NCBI GenBank assembly: GCA_023014335.1
Contig: JAECYW010000008.1
Span: 1,364,001-1,428,000 of the forward strand
Direction of reading: 5' to 3'
DNA from: Galerina marginata
Taxonomy: Eukaryota; Basidiomycota; Agaricomycetes; Agaricales; Galerinaceae
Length of the DNA stretch: 64,000 bases
Shown here in pieces: positions 46,368 to 57,842 of the stretch (positions are counted from its first letter, which is position 1; every line of letters starts with the position of its first letter). The notes beneath the pieces were generated by a model that saw only the letters and a program-made list of their open reading frames with translations, was not told the DNA's origin and searched no databases. Position numbers and translations under genes: made by a program.

Positions 46368-48621
46368 TTAAATCTTATCCGCTTGCTTAATGAGATCAGA
46401 GGCCCTTTCAGCGAGAAGGTATACCGGGCCTTGTGTATGTGTGCTAGGCACAAAGGGCTACGACAGAGTGAATTAACGAGACTCCGTCGCATACGACGAG
46501 GATTACTTACGAAGACTGAAGCATCGACGATTCGGAGACCTTCGGTTCCCTTGACGGTCAAATCAGGGTTTACAACCCCATTTCTCGCGTTTGAAGGAGA
46601 CATGGATGCCGTGCCTACAGGGTGGAAGATTGTGGTTGTGAGCCCACGAGCGTAAGATTCAATCTGGGCATCAGTCTTTGCTTTTGAGAAAACGTCGCCG
46701 AAGGGACCAATAACGTAGTCTTTCCATGCAGGTGCTGCGAGGAAGCGCTTGATGGCTTTGACGCCTTCCCGCATGGTAAAAATGTCGAAATCAGTTGTCA
46801 AGTATTTTGGGTCAATGAGTGGCTTGTCAAAGGGGTTGTTCGACCTGAGTTTGATCGACCCACCTATAATTCTGCAATCAGAGTCTGTGTTGGACCAGAA
46901 AATTTATATACTTACGAGAAGTTGGGCTAATAAGGACTGCAACAACGGTCATGAAGCTTCCCGTGGGAGGCGTGGAAAATCCTGGGTTGAAGTAGAAATT
47001 CGAGATGATTATTTCCCAGTGAGGAGATTTAGGTCCAGCAGCGGGGTCCCTGGTGGTCTTGAAAATAGTGGCGTTTGAGGGAAGTCTTGCGAAGCCAAAG
47101 TTGTTGACAACATTGTTTGCAAGCATACCAGTCTTATTCTGAATCCACTGGTTCACAGCGGCTTGAGTTAAAGCGCTGGATCTCAAAACGTGGTCAAAGC
47201 TCAGATCCCCCTGAACGCTGAAAATGTTTGGAAGTAGAGTGTGGTCGCTCAAGTTCTCGCCAACGTCAGCGTTGTTGATAACAGTATCGATTTTCAAGGC
47301 CTTCAGGTCAGCAGCGTTTCCAATGCCCGACAACTGGAGGATTTGAGGCGTGCCAACGGAGCCAGCAGAGAGGATGACTTCTTTCCTCGCAGTTGCTGTC
47401 AACTTCGGAGATCCTAATATGTCGGTTAGTACTGGAGCACGTCGAGTGAAGCAAAGGATATCACCTCCGGGGGCTGGTCCTGTGCCAAGGGAGCTCGTAA
47501 ATTGAACACTGCGAAATGCCTTGTTGCCTTTCAATAAACCATTTCCAGTGGACACTAATTTCACAACTGAAGCGTTGAGAACCACGGTGAGTCCGGGCCT
47601 GTTATTGGCCTGAGCGAGGTAGCTCGTGGATGAGCTACTTCTGACACCTCCACCGGCAGAAGATTGAAGGAAGCCGATTCCAAGAACGCTATGGTCTCCG
47701 CCACTTGTATCCTGGTTGAATGGGAATTCAGGAACCTGTTTTGTAGCCGCAAGGACGCGAGGATCGATGGTCTGGTTATTTCCGGGGAGGCTGACGGATA
47801 CTTCGCCGTTGAAACCGTGCAAGGACGGAATAAATTGGCCGGTTGTGTTATGTCCGTCAACGGGAGGAACGAATTTCTCATGCTGTATTGTCGTCAGTAA
47901 GTCATAGCCCAAACCTATTCAATGACAGAAATACGAACTTTTTGGACATATTTCTTCATGTTTGTCCAGGACCATCCTGAATCGCCTGAGACAGCACTGA
48001 GCCTGTTCCAGTCTTCGTCCGTGCCAAATTGGTGGAAAAGATAATCTGGGAAGGCAACGGATTAACAAGTAACCTTCTTCAATCTATTTAGACACTTACT
48101 AGCGCTGCTCGAACCGCCTAATAGCCTTCCGCGGGGGTATGCAAAGGTGCGGCCGTTCATTCCAGTTTGTGGAACGACGGTATAATTCCAATCGTATGGA
48201 GTATCTGAAAGATATTGTCAATCCTAGTTATTGTCTGGTGAGCCAAGCGGACTTACTAGGTGTCAAAGTCGGGCCAAGGAATGGCGCCTCAGCCGCAATT
48301 ACACCTTGATCGCTACAATGACAGAGAATTTGAGAAAATTTACAAGCTTGGAGCCAATGTGGCCCACCTGACGCCTGCCTCCAGAACGAGGACAGTTACT
48401 TTAGGGTTCTCAGTCAAGCGATTCGCAATGACGAGTCCTGCATTTCCACCTGTTTCTAAATTAGTGAACGCCTTGGTGCATATCAAGTTTTTGTCACCTC
48501 CGACAATAATATAATCATAAGTAAGTCCCCCTTTGAGCTGAGAAGTTTGAGTCACGGTAACACCGAGAGAAGGAACGAAAAATGAAACTAGAACAAAGGG
48601 TAAAAGAGCGGGGAACTGCAT
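46368..48621 (-). CDS. GMC oxidoreductase 2 (AA3_2), 610 aa
   Basis: Nine exons: 48621-48498, 48449-48368, 48312-48257, 48204-48100, 48045-47939, 47882-47465, 47413-46916, 46863-46511 and 46457-46368. It is a close paralog of GMC 1: the first five exon lengths are identical (124, 82, 56, 105, 107 nt). The signal peptide is MQFPALLPFVLVSFFVPSLG. The FAD motif GGGNAG spans intron 1. The catalytic pair is H544 (FHPVGTASM) and H588 (STHTQGPVY), again 44 apart. It lacks the intron that in GMC 1 separates the ITS and NFYFN residues; here the coding is continuous (IISNFYFN). The intron before KYVQK/HEKF uses an unusual GTTCGT donor. Intact and probably secreted; the substrate cannot be assigned. Confidence 0.92.
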
Positions 48622-48660
48622 TGAGGTCGAACGATGGTTCAAGGCGGACAGGGCATAGGG

Positions 48661-48670
48661 CCTTTATACC
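48661..48670 (-). promoter_or_regulatory. TATA box of GMC 2
   Basis: GGTATAAAGG on the minus strand, 40-49 bp before the start codon, the same spacing as at GMC 1. Confidence 0.6.
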
Positions 48671-51160
48671 TCGAAGAGATACAGCCACCGTCTTCTCTTG
48701 CTTCAGTCAGTCCATAGTCTAGTCAATGGAGTCAAACCTCATAATTGATTAGATAAATTTAGATAAATAAAAACAGGGGCAACAGCGCTCCGATCCCGAG
48801 GCTATAAATAACTTTGTACAGGTTCGACAAGTCACCTAGGGTAGGGTAAGCCTATCATAATACCATTACCCCGCTGCAGACCGACGTTAGTACTCTGGAG
48901 ATCTGCATCACTAGAATATATCGTAACTCACATAACTGAACTATCAAATCACAATTGATTTCCACACCCTAGTTATTGATCCCCAAGACGAGTGTGGTAG
49001 CTCGAGGAGTCAAATCAGCATCGAATGCTACCTCGTGAGAGCCATTCCTACCCCAGATTTCTCTCCAAGGTTCCGTATAATTTAACATAAAATAGATCAG
49101 TCGGGAACGGAGTAGTACGAGTCCTGTTAGTACAGCTCACAAAAATAATATCGTCTCATACCAAATCGGGATATAATAATATCCTGTTTGTTTCTTAGTT
49201 GCAGTGCGCCACAATCACAATTTCCCGGGTCCACGAGTCACGAAAAGCTGTTCCTTCGGCCACATATTTCTTGGAGGTCGACGCCGAAGAGTAAAGGGAG
49301 GTATAAAGGTGGTTTATGCTTGACAGGATATGGACAGCACTCTTAGCTGATCCGTTTCAGGGCGGTTCCGACAGACCAATGCCGACTCCGAGCTTCGGGG
49401 AGGGCTTCGGGTAAAACTCGGGGTCCTGCCTACATGCTGCTACACGAGAATGATGATACCAAGACGACTGGGGCAGACCGCACAACGTCATGACTGTAAC
49501 ACAAGACCGTAACGGATATTAATTAATAGCTAAACTTAACCGCGGGGTACAACTTGGAGCTCTGTACACTTTGGTCGCAGTAGCCGCTTTTAAACAGCTT
49601 ACGAAAACTTACTTTGGCAGTAGTATATTGGTACTGAGCCAAGTATTTCTGAGAGGACTTTGAAACAAGGAAGAGAAAATACTCGCAATCGTTTCAAAAC
49701 GAGACCGCAGCCTGTCAGCCTGAAGGGCGGTGCCCGAGCAAACGCGCCGCCGCCGCGATTCCGCCCCCAAATCCATGTATACACATGCGACTATTTCAGT
49801 TCGCGTACTCACCTGTGAATACAACCCCATTGAACGCGAAGTGCTCTGATATGACATGAATTGATGCAACCCGGTGTAAAAGAGAAACCTTGAGAACCTT
49901 GTTGCTGATCAAAAATGATCATAGGTTCGCGTCTTGAATTAGACAAATACACGGATTAGCGGCGGCTTGAAGGCTCTTGTAACATGGATGGAGCTTAGCG
50001 CCAGAATTGGATCGGTAAAAAATGGACACAAGACATCTCCAGGCTCTTTGCTCTTGGGACCCAAGCAAGGTATCTACGATCACAAATAAAAGGCACGTGA
50101 AGACCATCATCAATAGCCTCGGCAGTGAATATGTCGGCACAAATGTGCCGCCAGTATGCCGCAAACCATATACGGGGATACCAACATTTCACATAAGCGC
50201 CCAAACAGAAAAAGAGCCAAAGCACAGGAGCTCAATCGATTTCCGTCTTGGATGGCCACAATCTATACGGCCAAATCTCAACAGCCTTATGTTCATGCAC
50301 TGCAGACTGTGCCCGCAGGTATCTATATTTTTAGTGACTTGGAGCAGACGACAGATGCTATCAATCAGACTTACCAGGGCCTAACTTTCTGAGTATAACT
50401 GACTACGTGATCATTGGAAAAACGGTTATGATAATTAGTTTACTCGGAGTAATGAATCGAGTCGGGTGCATTCGCCAATAATGATGGTGAGTGTGTAGGA
50501 CCATTGTAGGTCGGTCAAGCTCTATTTCAATCAATGTTTGGACCAATAGAGATTACAATGTGTGGACCTGGAAGAACAAGCATGGTTAGCACCACGGTAT
50601 TTAAATTAGTTTAAATGAAACCTCCCAATGAGGAATACCACCACTCATGAGTTGACCGGATATAGGTCGTGACTGCCAATTTGGAGGAACAACTCCTGGG
50701 GGTACCCGAACATGTCAGTCACTAAAGTCCGAGGATTAGAACTATTCGCAATGCCTTGGACGATCGGAAGCCCATTCAGCAAAAATACACATGTCCTTGA
50801 ACCCCGTAACTTGAAATGTTGCCAGAGTCATATTCGTTACGAAGATAAGCGTCACTTGAAGTTTAGCAGCACACGCGATGATTGGGTCTGCTCGGGAACT
50901 TATGGGAGGACTTACTGAGACTGTAAATTCCCAATTTGATATAATATTAGATGTTGGTATTCCCAACAGGTACGAAGGGACCCTCGGTCTTCTCCACCTC
51001 GCGCTGTGCTGATAGTAATGAAGGCCATGGCAAAATAAGGAGATTTTCGAATAGCCTGGTCGAACAAAATTTGATGAATTCCCATGAAAGTATAGTCAAT
51101 GCTTCGGGTCGAGGTAACGCGGTAGTGGCGTCAATAACTGTAATGACCTGGAAAATTAAC
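48671..51160. other. 2.5 kb without a recognised gene
   Basis: Short ORFs on both strands around 49.6-50.4 kb (for example 50022-50384 plus) show no family motif. The sequence may include more decayed parts of the GMC relic to its right, but I could not align them. Confidence 0.35.
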
Positions 51161-51164
51161 GTAA

Positions 51165-51700
51165 AACTGGCCAGAGCCTGGTTACCGCCATGAAGCCTCC
51201 GGAACCGATTCCTAAATCTGGGGAAGGGTTTTAGTCTGTATATCAGTGAAGAGCACTGTGAACGTCATCTTGACCTAGTAACTGTACGGAGCTGTCGACT
51301 GATACCGATGAAAGGGCCAGTAATGTTGTCGAAAGCAGGAAGGTTAGAGAAGGAGACAAACTAAGTTCCCGGCCACAGTTTCACAGCTGCTAACGGTGAA
51401 GATGTTAATGGCGGAAACTAGGTGACTAGGAGCTAATAAACTGAGAGATTAGGAAAGACAGTTGTGGCAACATGAGGGACGTTGCGCGCTCTGCATCAGG
51501 AAAATCAAGAACTACCATGTACCGACAAGACCAGGGATAGAACATATCTGGTAGCGTTGGGGCAATCGTCATGGAAAACCGAGCTCCAACAACATCATAG
51601 AAAATCAATGGCGACTCCGGCGAACCAGTAATTTGAACAGTACGGAAAGATTTCACCCCTGTTTGGTTTATCAGAACGATAAGTCCTAGTCGGGCATCCG
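51165..51700 (-). pseudogene. GMC oxidoreductase relic
   Basis: Two minus-strand segments resemble the GMC genes in the right order. The first (about 51700-51600) reads LGLIVLINQ...VKSFRTVQITGSPES, compared with the PNLTVLIN...[15 protein letters not shown] stretch of GMC 1. The second (about 51240-51185) reads NPSPDLGIGSGGFMAV, compared with [16 protein letters not shown]. Stops and frame changes separate them, and neither the FAD motif nor the catalytic His region could be found nearby. Read as the remains of a third GMC copy about 3 kb upstream of GMC 2. Confidence 0.4.
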
Positions 51701-52870
51701 CAGGGAGAAGGTGGGCAGTACATTAACTGTGCGACCAATATCCGTCGGTGGACAAGGAAAGTCATTCCGATGAAGCCTTGGGAGCCTCGTCAGTGAAAAA
51801 AGGGGATTCAATCGGTAGTGATTCCTTGATGGTCATCACAATATCATCGAGAGCCATATCACCGAGAGTTCTCAGGATTTGATCATCAAGCTGTGAAGAA
51901 CCCGAATGAATTGGCGAGCGGTATTGATAGCGATGCTCATCCACAGTTCCACAGCATGGGTGAGTCGATATATATCTCCGAACTTCGAAGGCATTGTCCA
52001 ACCCAACCCCCAAGTATCCTTTGGGGATCAGTTTCTATGACACACTTTGGATCCAGCGCCGTTAATTGGGGCTCTTTTGGCACTAGAATCATAATTTGCG
52101 TGACTGATGCAAGATTGACTGTTGAAAAAGCTGGTAAATACGAAAGACGAAGAGCCTACGGCTGCCTACCTGAGATTGAATTTAGGTCGATGAGCTGCTT
52201 TTCAAATCATTCTCCACTGAAAGGTGAGCATAGTAGGGGGAAGTACGGCGATCATGATTTGTGTCGAATTGAACATTGAAGATCGTGGATGATCAACCGG
52301 ACGCGTCACGCAGCCGCAAAAGTCTAACCATCATCATGTTCCGTCAAGTTGCCCGAGCTCCAATACTGCTCCGAGTCAAATGGATGCCCCAACGATCTCG
52401 GCCTTGAATGAAACTGAAATCGGCGTGTGCACTCAGAATCACAGGAGTTATGTTTTACCAGTAGCCAAAACTCCTTTTTATCCTGCTTGTTCTGCTTGTT
52501 GCAATTTTGTTGCTCTACTATCATCTATGACAGGCTCTGAGTCGGCTACCCATGTTTTCGATACGGCTCAATACGAAGTGATCCTTTAACGACACGCCAC
52601 GACTTATGGGGGCTGCCTGAATACTGTCTCGAAGTCTCCTAACGCCGTTCCGCTTCCCCTACCTCAGTCGCTGACGAGGTACTGACTCGAATTATCTCTG
52701 GGCATATATAAGACAATGACGACTCAGTTCCAACTTTTGCGACGTCTTGCATTACCTTAGGTATTGCCAAGCACCGCTAGCACAGGATCCTATACCAATG
52801 GCTCTCAACCAAGGAATACTTTGACTTGGCTCAGACAACTAACCCTTTGTTTCTCCCCGATCTCCTAATG
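51701..52870. other. intergenic; possible left-over of the GMC relic
   Basis: The minus-strand ORF 52013-51762 and the plus-strand ORF 51893-52279 overlap each other. Neither matches a family I know. A catatataag element at about 52703 could be an alternative, more distal TATA box for the secreted protein. Confidence 0.3.
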
Positions 52871-52876
52871 TAAATC

Positions 52877-52885
52877 GATATAAAG
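52877..52885 (+). promoter_or_regulatory. TATA box of the secreted Cys-rich protein
   Basis: GATATAAAG, 82-90 bp before the ATG at 52967, with a CT-rich leader between. Confidence 0.5.
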
Positions 52886-52966
52886 TCGGCCTTTGTCGAC
52901 CTAGTCAAATTCCCTCAACTTGAACTCGACTTACATCCATCCCACATTTTTATCTTCCAAGTCAAC

Positions 52967-53453
52967 ATGCGTTTCTCCACACTCCTCAGGGCGTTCGCCG
53001 TCATCGCTTCAACGTCCGCCGTTGTACTTGACTCCCGCGGTGACGTCGCCATCGCCTCTCGTGACGGAGACGGCTATGGAGATGACGATCACAGCTGGGC
53101 CCATGGCGGCCAATACGACTGGCCTGGTACGTCTTTGTTTTCGTTTTTCTACCCTCTAGTTTTCCACCAAACTCACCTTGCGCATCGCAGAGTGCACCTG
53201 CAACTGCCTGAAGGACTACTACGGCTGCTCAGAGAACGACGATAAATGCATCTGCTCCAATGCGCAATGGGCTTACGATAACAAGGCCTGCATCAAGCAG
53301 TATTGCCAGGGCGACTACTACAAGCAGGCCGTGCAGGCGATCCTCTCGAAGTGCAATGACTGTGTGAGTTGGCTTGCTACCCTCTTGACTTGTACTTTTA
53401 ACTGATACTTCAAACTTTCGAAGGGGAGCCCTATTTATGGTTGGGACTACTAG
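52967..53453 (+). CDS. small secreted Cys-rich (CFEM-like) protein, 120 aa
   Basis: Three exons: 52967-53126, 53191-53363 and 53424-53453, with in-frame GT-AG introns of 64 and 60 bp. The signal peptide is MRFSTLLRAFAVIASTSA. An acidic Asp/Gly/His linker (DGDGYGDDDHSW) precedes a compact domain with ten cysteines: CTCNC, then single Cys, a DDKCIC signature, CIKQYC, and two near the end. The D-x-C-x-C motif and Cys spacing recall the eight-Cys CFEM domain of fungal extracellular proteins, but the Cys-x-Cys-x-Cys start is not canonical, so membership is tentative. It ends YGWDY with no GPI-type tail, so it is probably freely secreted. Possible roles are haem/iron binding or host interaction (inference). 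Confidence 0.82.
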
Positions 53454-54129
53454 GCCGCTTGCAACGACCATCATCTCTCTGGACCTTCCTATTGTACCAC
53501 CAAAACATTTTGTAGCATTATAAGTGACCTTCATTTGTCGAACTTGTACTACCACCAGACAATTCGTTGTTCGTTAGTTTCATTCTACTCTTTGTAATTC
53601 CTTAAAGACTTTGCAATTGGTTTTGATTCGTATTCTCCATAAAACTACATGTAATCTGTCATTGATCTTTGCTTCCTGTTATCAATAATTTGTTCAGATA
53701 TGGCTTTGTAAAAGTTAAATATCGCTTCAATACACTCTTCATGATCACTTCGTTTTCGCAGGTCAAATCATCTCCAGTTTCGAAGTCGCGATTGTAAAAC
53801 TCTGACATACTCAATAACCCATTAGCAATGGAACAAAACAGTTATTACGCATTATGAAAAACCATTGCAAGTTAAATCTATTATATTGTGGATATTGGGT
53901 CGTATATACATTAACAGACATAAGGAGGTCATGAATCGGGAACGGTGTACTGAGTCCATGAAGATAGTGGTACAACGTACAACAATGCAAGAGGCTGAAG
54001 TTCCAAGAAAAGAAAAAGAAAATCGTCAACGAGAACGGATGCGGCGAGAGAAATCCTAATGTGGGGTATACAAATTACTATCGAGAAGGACGAACACGAT
54101 GATGGGAGGCAAGAGAGATATACGACCGT
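53454..54129. other. intergenic, convergent 3' ends
   Basis: AT-rich sequence between the secreted protein (+) and the F-box-like gene (-). No ORF with coding character. Confidence 0.5.
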
Positions 54130-55651
54130 TCAAGAGAGTGGCCTTGAAGCAGCGAAGGCAGATCTGGTATACGAGCTGGGACCTGCTGGCCCAGACGATG
54201 ACGAAGTAGGCTGGGGGTATGAGCTATTTTGGTATGTTCGGCCACCAGAGGACTGGAAGGATCTGTTTGCGTAATGATTTTGCGAACGATAACGGCGGCG
54301 TGAGCTACCGCCGCTACCCGAAGCTGTTGGCCAAGATTCGGCGGCCGGTACGACGCTTTGCGAGCGCTGATGGGACATTGGGTGGCAGGCGATGTCGACG
54401 GGGCTGGACGACGACGACGCCGACGACGCGCAGGCGTGAGGTGGAACGGGCGACGACATGGGTAGGGTGTCGAGAGTCTGTGCGCGCGTACGCACGATGG
54501 AGCTGTTCGTTGAGCATGGTCAGCAAATGATTGTGGAAAGGAGAGGACGAGAAACGAAAAGACGTACGTTCCAGCTCTGATAAGCTCGCTCAGCCTCGGG
54601 TGCTTCCTAGCCTGCGACAAGAAGAGACCCGTGCCCAAGATGCCCTGGGTCGACGACTCGAAATACGGACCCGTCGGCAAGGAGGCGCTCACAGGTCCGG
54701 CGTAGAGGTCTTTACCCGACCAAGCATTGCCTCTCGAAAGCATGCCCTCCCTGCTTCCACTCAAATTCCCATCGCCCAGGATGATTCGCTCCAGGGAGGG
54801 ATTCGCGCTGACTCGGAGGATGGTTTCATTCCAGAGGCTGGGCAGGAGCGTGGAGAAGGTGTGCAGTTTCGGACGAGTACTCAAGGACTGGGTGAGCGCT
54901 GTGATCGGTCCGTGCTGCTGCGACGATACACGTGGGGCTTGCGGGAGGGCGGCGTTGTGCACGAACACCCCAGAGTCGTCGGAAAGTCGGAAAGCGAGGT
55001 CGGCGAATTCCTGTTGAGGTTAAAATAAATAAAAATGAGGGGTGATGTCGATATGAGAAATGGACATACCAAATCGTTCCAATGACGCATGGCGTTGGCG
55101 ACTGCCGACAAGACGTAGCGTGGTTTGGGCTGCGTGATGTAAACGTTGTTCGGTTTGCGAATCACGATGTGCGTCAACGAAGTGAGCTCCTGCAAACCCT
55201 CCGCGAAATCTTCGGCGTCGAGGTCGCGGACATGTCCAGATACCCGGGGGGCCAGCTGAGTGGAGTCAAGGGTGATATCCAACAATCTAATAGAGCTACT
55301 ACACAGCTGAAGCAGCTCCCCGCCTTCCGCCCATATTCCAGAGAAAACGACACGGCGAATGTTGCTGGCAAATGACGGGTTGGGTCGCAAGGCATTGGCG
55401 AGGAGGCGGTGCAGTTGACCAGACGAGGAGATGTGGAGAGTGTGGTACAAAAGGGGTGCTGATATCCTGTAGAACGCCTTGCACACAAGGAGGGGGGCCA
55501 GCCGTCCGCGAACAGACAACGAAGTTGCGAGGGGCCGATGCCATGAGGGCCGGGGGTGTTGGATGAGGGTTGACATAACACAGTGAGCTAGAATGCCTTC
55601 GAGGAGCTCCTCTGGAAAGGTAGCGAGTTCCAGGGCTTGGGTGGGGACCAT
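54130..55651 (-). CDS. F-box-like protein, 465 aa
   Basis: Three exons: 55651-55070, 55010-54568 and 54502-54130, all joined in frame. Residues about 8-75 have the fungal F-box-like pattern: LATFPEELLEGILAHCV, then a loop, then LAPLLVCKAFYRISAPLLYH. F-box proteins bind Skp1 and recruit substrates to SCF ubiquitin ligases. The middle (about 90-340) is Leu-rich with short beta/alpha alternation (RLLDITL, SLTHIVIRK, LERIILGDG), as in substrate-binding repeats. The C-terminal about 120 residues are Ser/Pro-rich and disordered, starting SIVRTRAQTLDTLP. The RTRA(Q/H)T element is, to my knowledge, seen in related Agaricomycete proteins. An alternative frame in exon 3 gives a shorter Arg-rich tail but would require a different acceptor. 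Confidence 0.78.
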
Positions 55652-56168
55652 TACCGGTATAGAGGCGGTTGGAATGGCTGAAAGGTGGGCTATTATGTTG
55701 ATTTACGCGGCGGAATATTGTGCTAAAGCCTGTATAACGGCTCGCCTGAAGTGACTCGGATTTGCGTTAAGAGGACAGGTAGAGGGAATTTGAAGCTTTG
55801 GAAGGTGCTTTAAAGTTTAAGGGCGAGTTTCCAACGAGGTCGTAAGGTCGTAATTTATGTGATATGGACCGGATAGGGTGGCTGAAACTTGGATTTCGAT
55901 GAGACGCTGCTGCTGGGTATTGGGGCCTGGCAGTCTGAATCCGTTTACTCCTGCAATAACCTCTCCTGCCGGTGATACTTTCGCGTAACAAGCCACGGAG
56001 GTTAATTTAGAGTGCTTGTGGGTGTTGGTAGGGCACGTAAGGCGAAGCCGCGAAAAAGCTTTCCGCAGGTCGAAACCAGCCCTAAATTTTTTTTGGCGAT
56101 TTGGAGACACCCTAACTCCAAATTGAAAGCGGTGGGCTATACGCGATCGATATTATGGAAGAGGTGCG
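55652..56168. other. upstream region of the F-box-like gene
   Basis: About 0.5 kb with no gene signal; it contains the promoter of the minus-strand gene. Confidence 0.4.
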
Positions 56169-56540
56169 CCCACGCCGCCGGTGAGGATGATTGAGCTGCG
56201 AAGGACCTGAAACTAGAGGTGGAGGAGGAGCAAGACGTGGGCGGGAGTTGGTCAGTGATCAAAACAATCAGCCCACGACCCCTGATCAACCTTGACGAGA
56301 GCGTTCAACATCCTCCATTGGGACCTCGCCGGTTACTCTCCTACCCCGTTCTCTTTTCGAACGACGTTTTCTACGGAAGAAGGAAGAATCTGGAGCTTAT
56401 TTCAAAAGTTCTTTTCTGCTTTTCCATTTCGCCGCCTCTCGTTCATGGTCGTTATGAGCTTGCCAGGCAAGGCTGTCGCTGATAAAAGCCTCACTCTGTC
56501 ATGATGTACTCCGGTTCTCTAGTCTTCGTGTGGTGTTACA
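56169..56540 (+). repeat. direct repeat, left copy (pairs with 57843-58130)
   Basis: Shares with the right copy, in order, ccggtgaggatgattga, ctactctcc/ttactctcc, gaaggaagaatc...gagcttattt, cttttctgc, ctcattcatgg/tcgttcatgg, and taaaagcctca...ttctctggtctt-type blocks. Divergence and small indels are visible, so it is old. It lies on the left of the vWA relic. Confidence 0.7.
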
Positions 56541-56699
56541 GACGGTCTAGACAACAAAATCTGTGTTCTTCTGGTTTTTCAGAATCGGGGATGATAAATA
56601 TTACAATGATGCCCTTCAACAAATTTCACCTCGCTCCCATGACCAGCTCTAAACTTCTACTCGACGACGACATGGCTGTAATTATCCTTTTTTCTGTGC

Positions 56700-57778
56700 A
56701 GTGGCTATGAAACCTTCCTGACGGAATCCTTGTAGTCTGGCCAATTGCAGACAAATATAAAGACGCCACCTACTCCAAAATTTATAGCACACCACATACC
56801 GCCCTTCAACCCTACTACTTAGTAGGAGCAAATAACCAGTCTGGACCAAAGGCTCCCAGCTCCAAATTTATAAGCAGCCTCTGGGTGACAGGGAAGGCGT
56901 TTTCCCGAATGCAAGTGAACCCGAACCAATCTCAGAAACCCCTGTAAGCCGACACAACTGGTTGCGCTGGGCCGTGTACAGCGACGTTGTATTCCTACTG
57001 TAGACAACTTATATTCTTCCTGCTCTGGCTTCCATCCGGAATATTTGTGACAAGGTTTCTTTCTCTGGCGACCTGTTCAAGGATCGCATCCGCCTGGGGC
57101 TTTTCGATTTCCGTGGCCAACCTTTCCAAGACACCATCTACGCGGCGCGGTCTTTCGGGTTCTCCTCTAATGTTGACAACAATGAACATAGAGCAAATCT
57201 ATCATATCTCGTCGTCTCGGACGGCAATAATGAACCGAGGTCGCAGAGCCTGGCTCTAGACGAAGCGCTGGAAATGGACTGAGCGGAGGATGGGGCGAAG
57301 ATCATCATCCTCATCATCGACTCCCCGATGGAAACAGAAAACGACCAACTTCAGAATGCTCCGAGGATGGCTGAACGAAGAGTCGCATTGGTACGTAATT
57401 ACCCCATACCCGGGGGGATGTTAGCGCTAATTAAATTCGTCTGCATACCTTTATGGTGTTATCGCATGTGCTGGACCAGAACACGATCTCCAGGGTGCAA
57501 GTAGTTACAACGTCGATTTCCAATCTATCAACCCAAGTTCACATATAGAAGGCTGCTGCGACCGACTTCTACAATCCATTGGTTCAAGACGCAGGGTGAG
57601 TGTCTTCCACATTCCTGGCTGTTCCCTTTCAAAACGTCTTTTTTCGCGATAGGACGCTCCCACTTCTCAATCGCATGATGAAATAGGTGGTAACATCGTC
57701 GGTACCGTTATTGTCATAATCAAGAAGGAAAGGGTCCTACATCGATGTCACCTAGACTTGTTAGAGACGAAATTGTAA
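56700..57778 (+). pseudogene. von Willebrand factor A domain protein relic
   Basis: Read on the plus strand, one frame from about 56950 to 57400 gives a vWA domain of the large fungal type: DVVFLL, ALASIRNICDK, RIRLGLFDFRGQPFQDTIYA, SFGFSSNV, LALDEALEMD, then AEDGAKIIILIIDSP and DQLQNAPRMAERRVALV. Typical members read D-x-T-G-S after DVVF. Here a TAG (57001-57003) sits where the metal-binding Asp should be, and TGA (57280-57282) replaces what is usually Trp in EMDW. The Gly/Asp-rich loop after IIDSP is also missing. Further coding-like pieces follow: ATDFYNPLVQDAG at about 57552-57595, and HDEIGGNIVGTVIVIIKK ending in TAA at 57776. An upstream open stretch (56735-56945, with KDATYSKIYSTPHTALQPYY) may be its N-terminal part. 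The TAG could instead end a 60-bp intron, but the frames then disagree. Confidence 0.62.
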
Positions 57779-57842
57779 ATATTGTACGAGTGTTCTTATC
57801 GCTATCCATTCGTCAACGTTACCTTTCCACCAAACTCGCCGG

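Noticed and set aside
30238..48621. A dedicated secondary-metabolite cluster
   Set aside because: There is no backbone enzyme (terpene synthase, PKS or NRPS), and GLE1, a housekeeping gene, sits in the middle.
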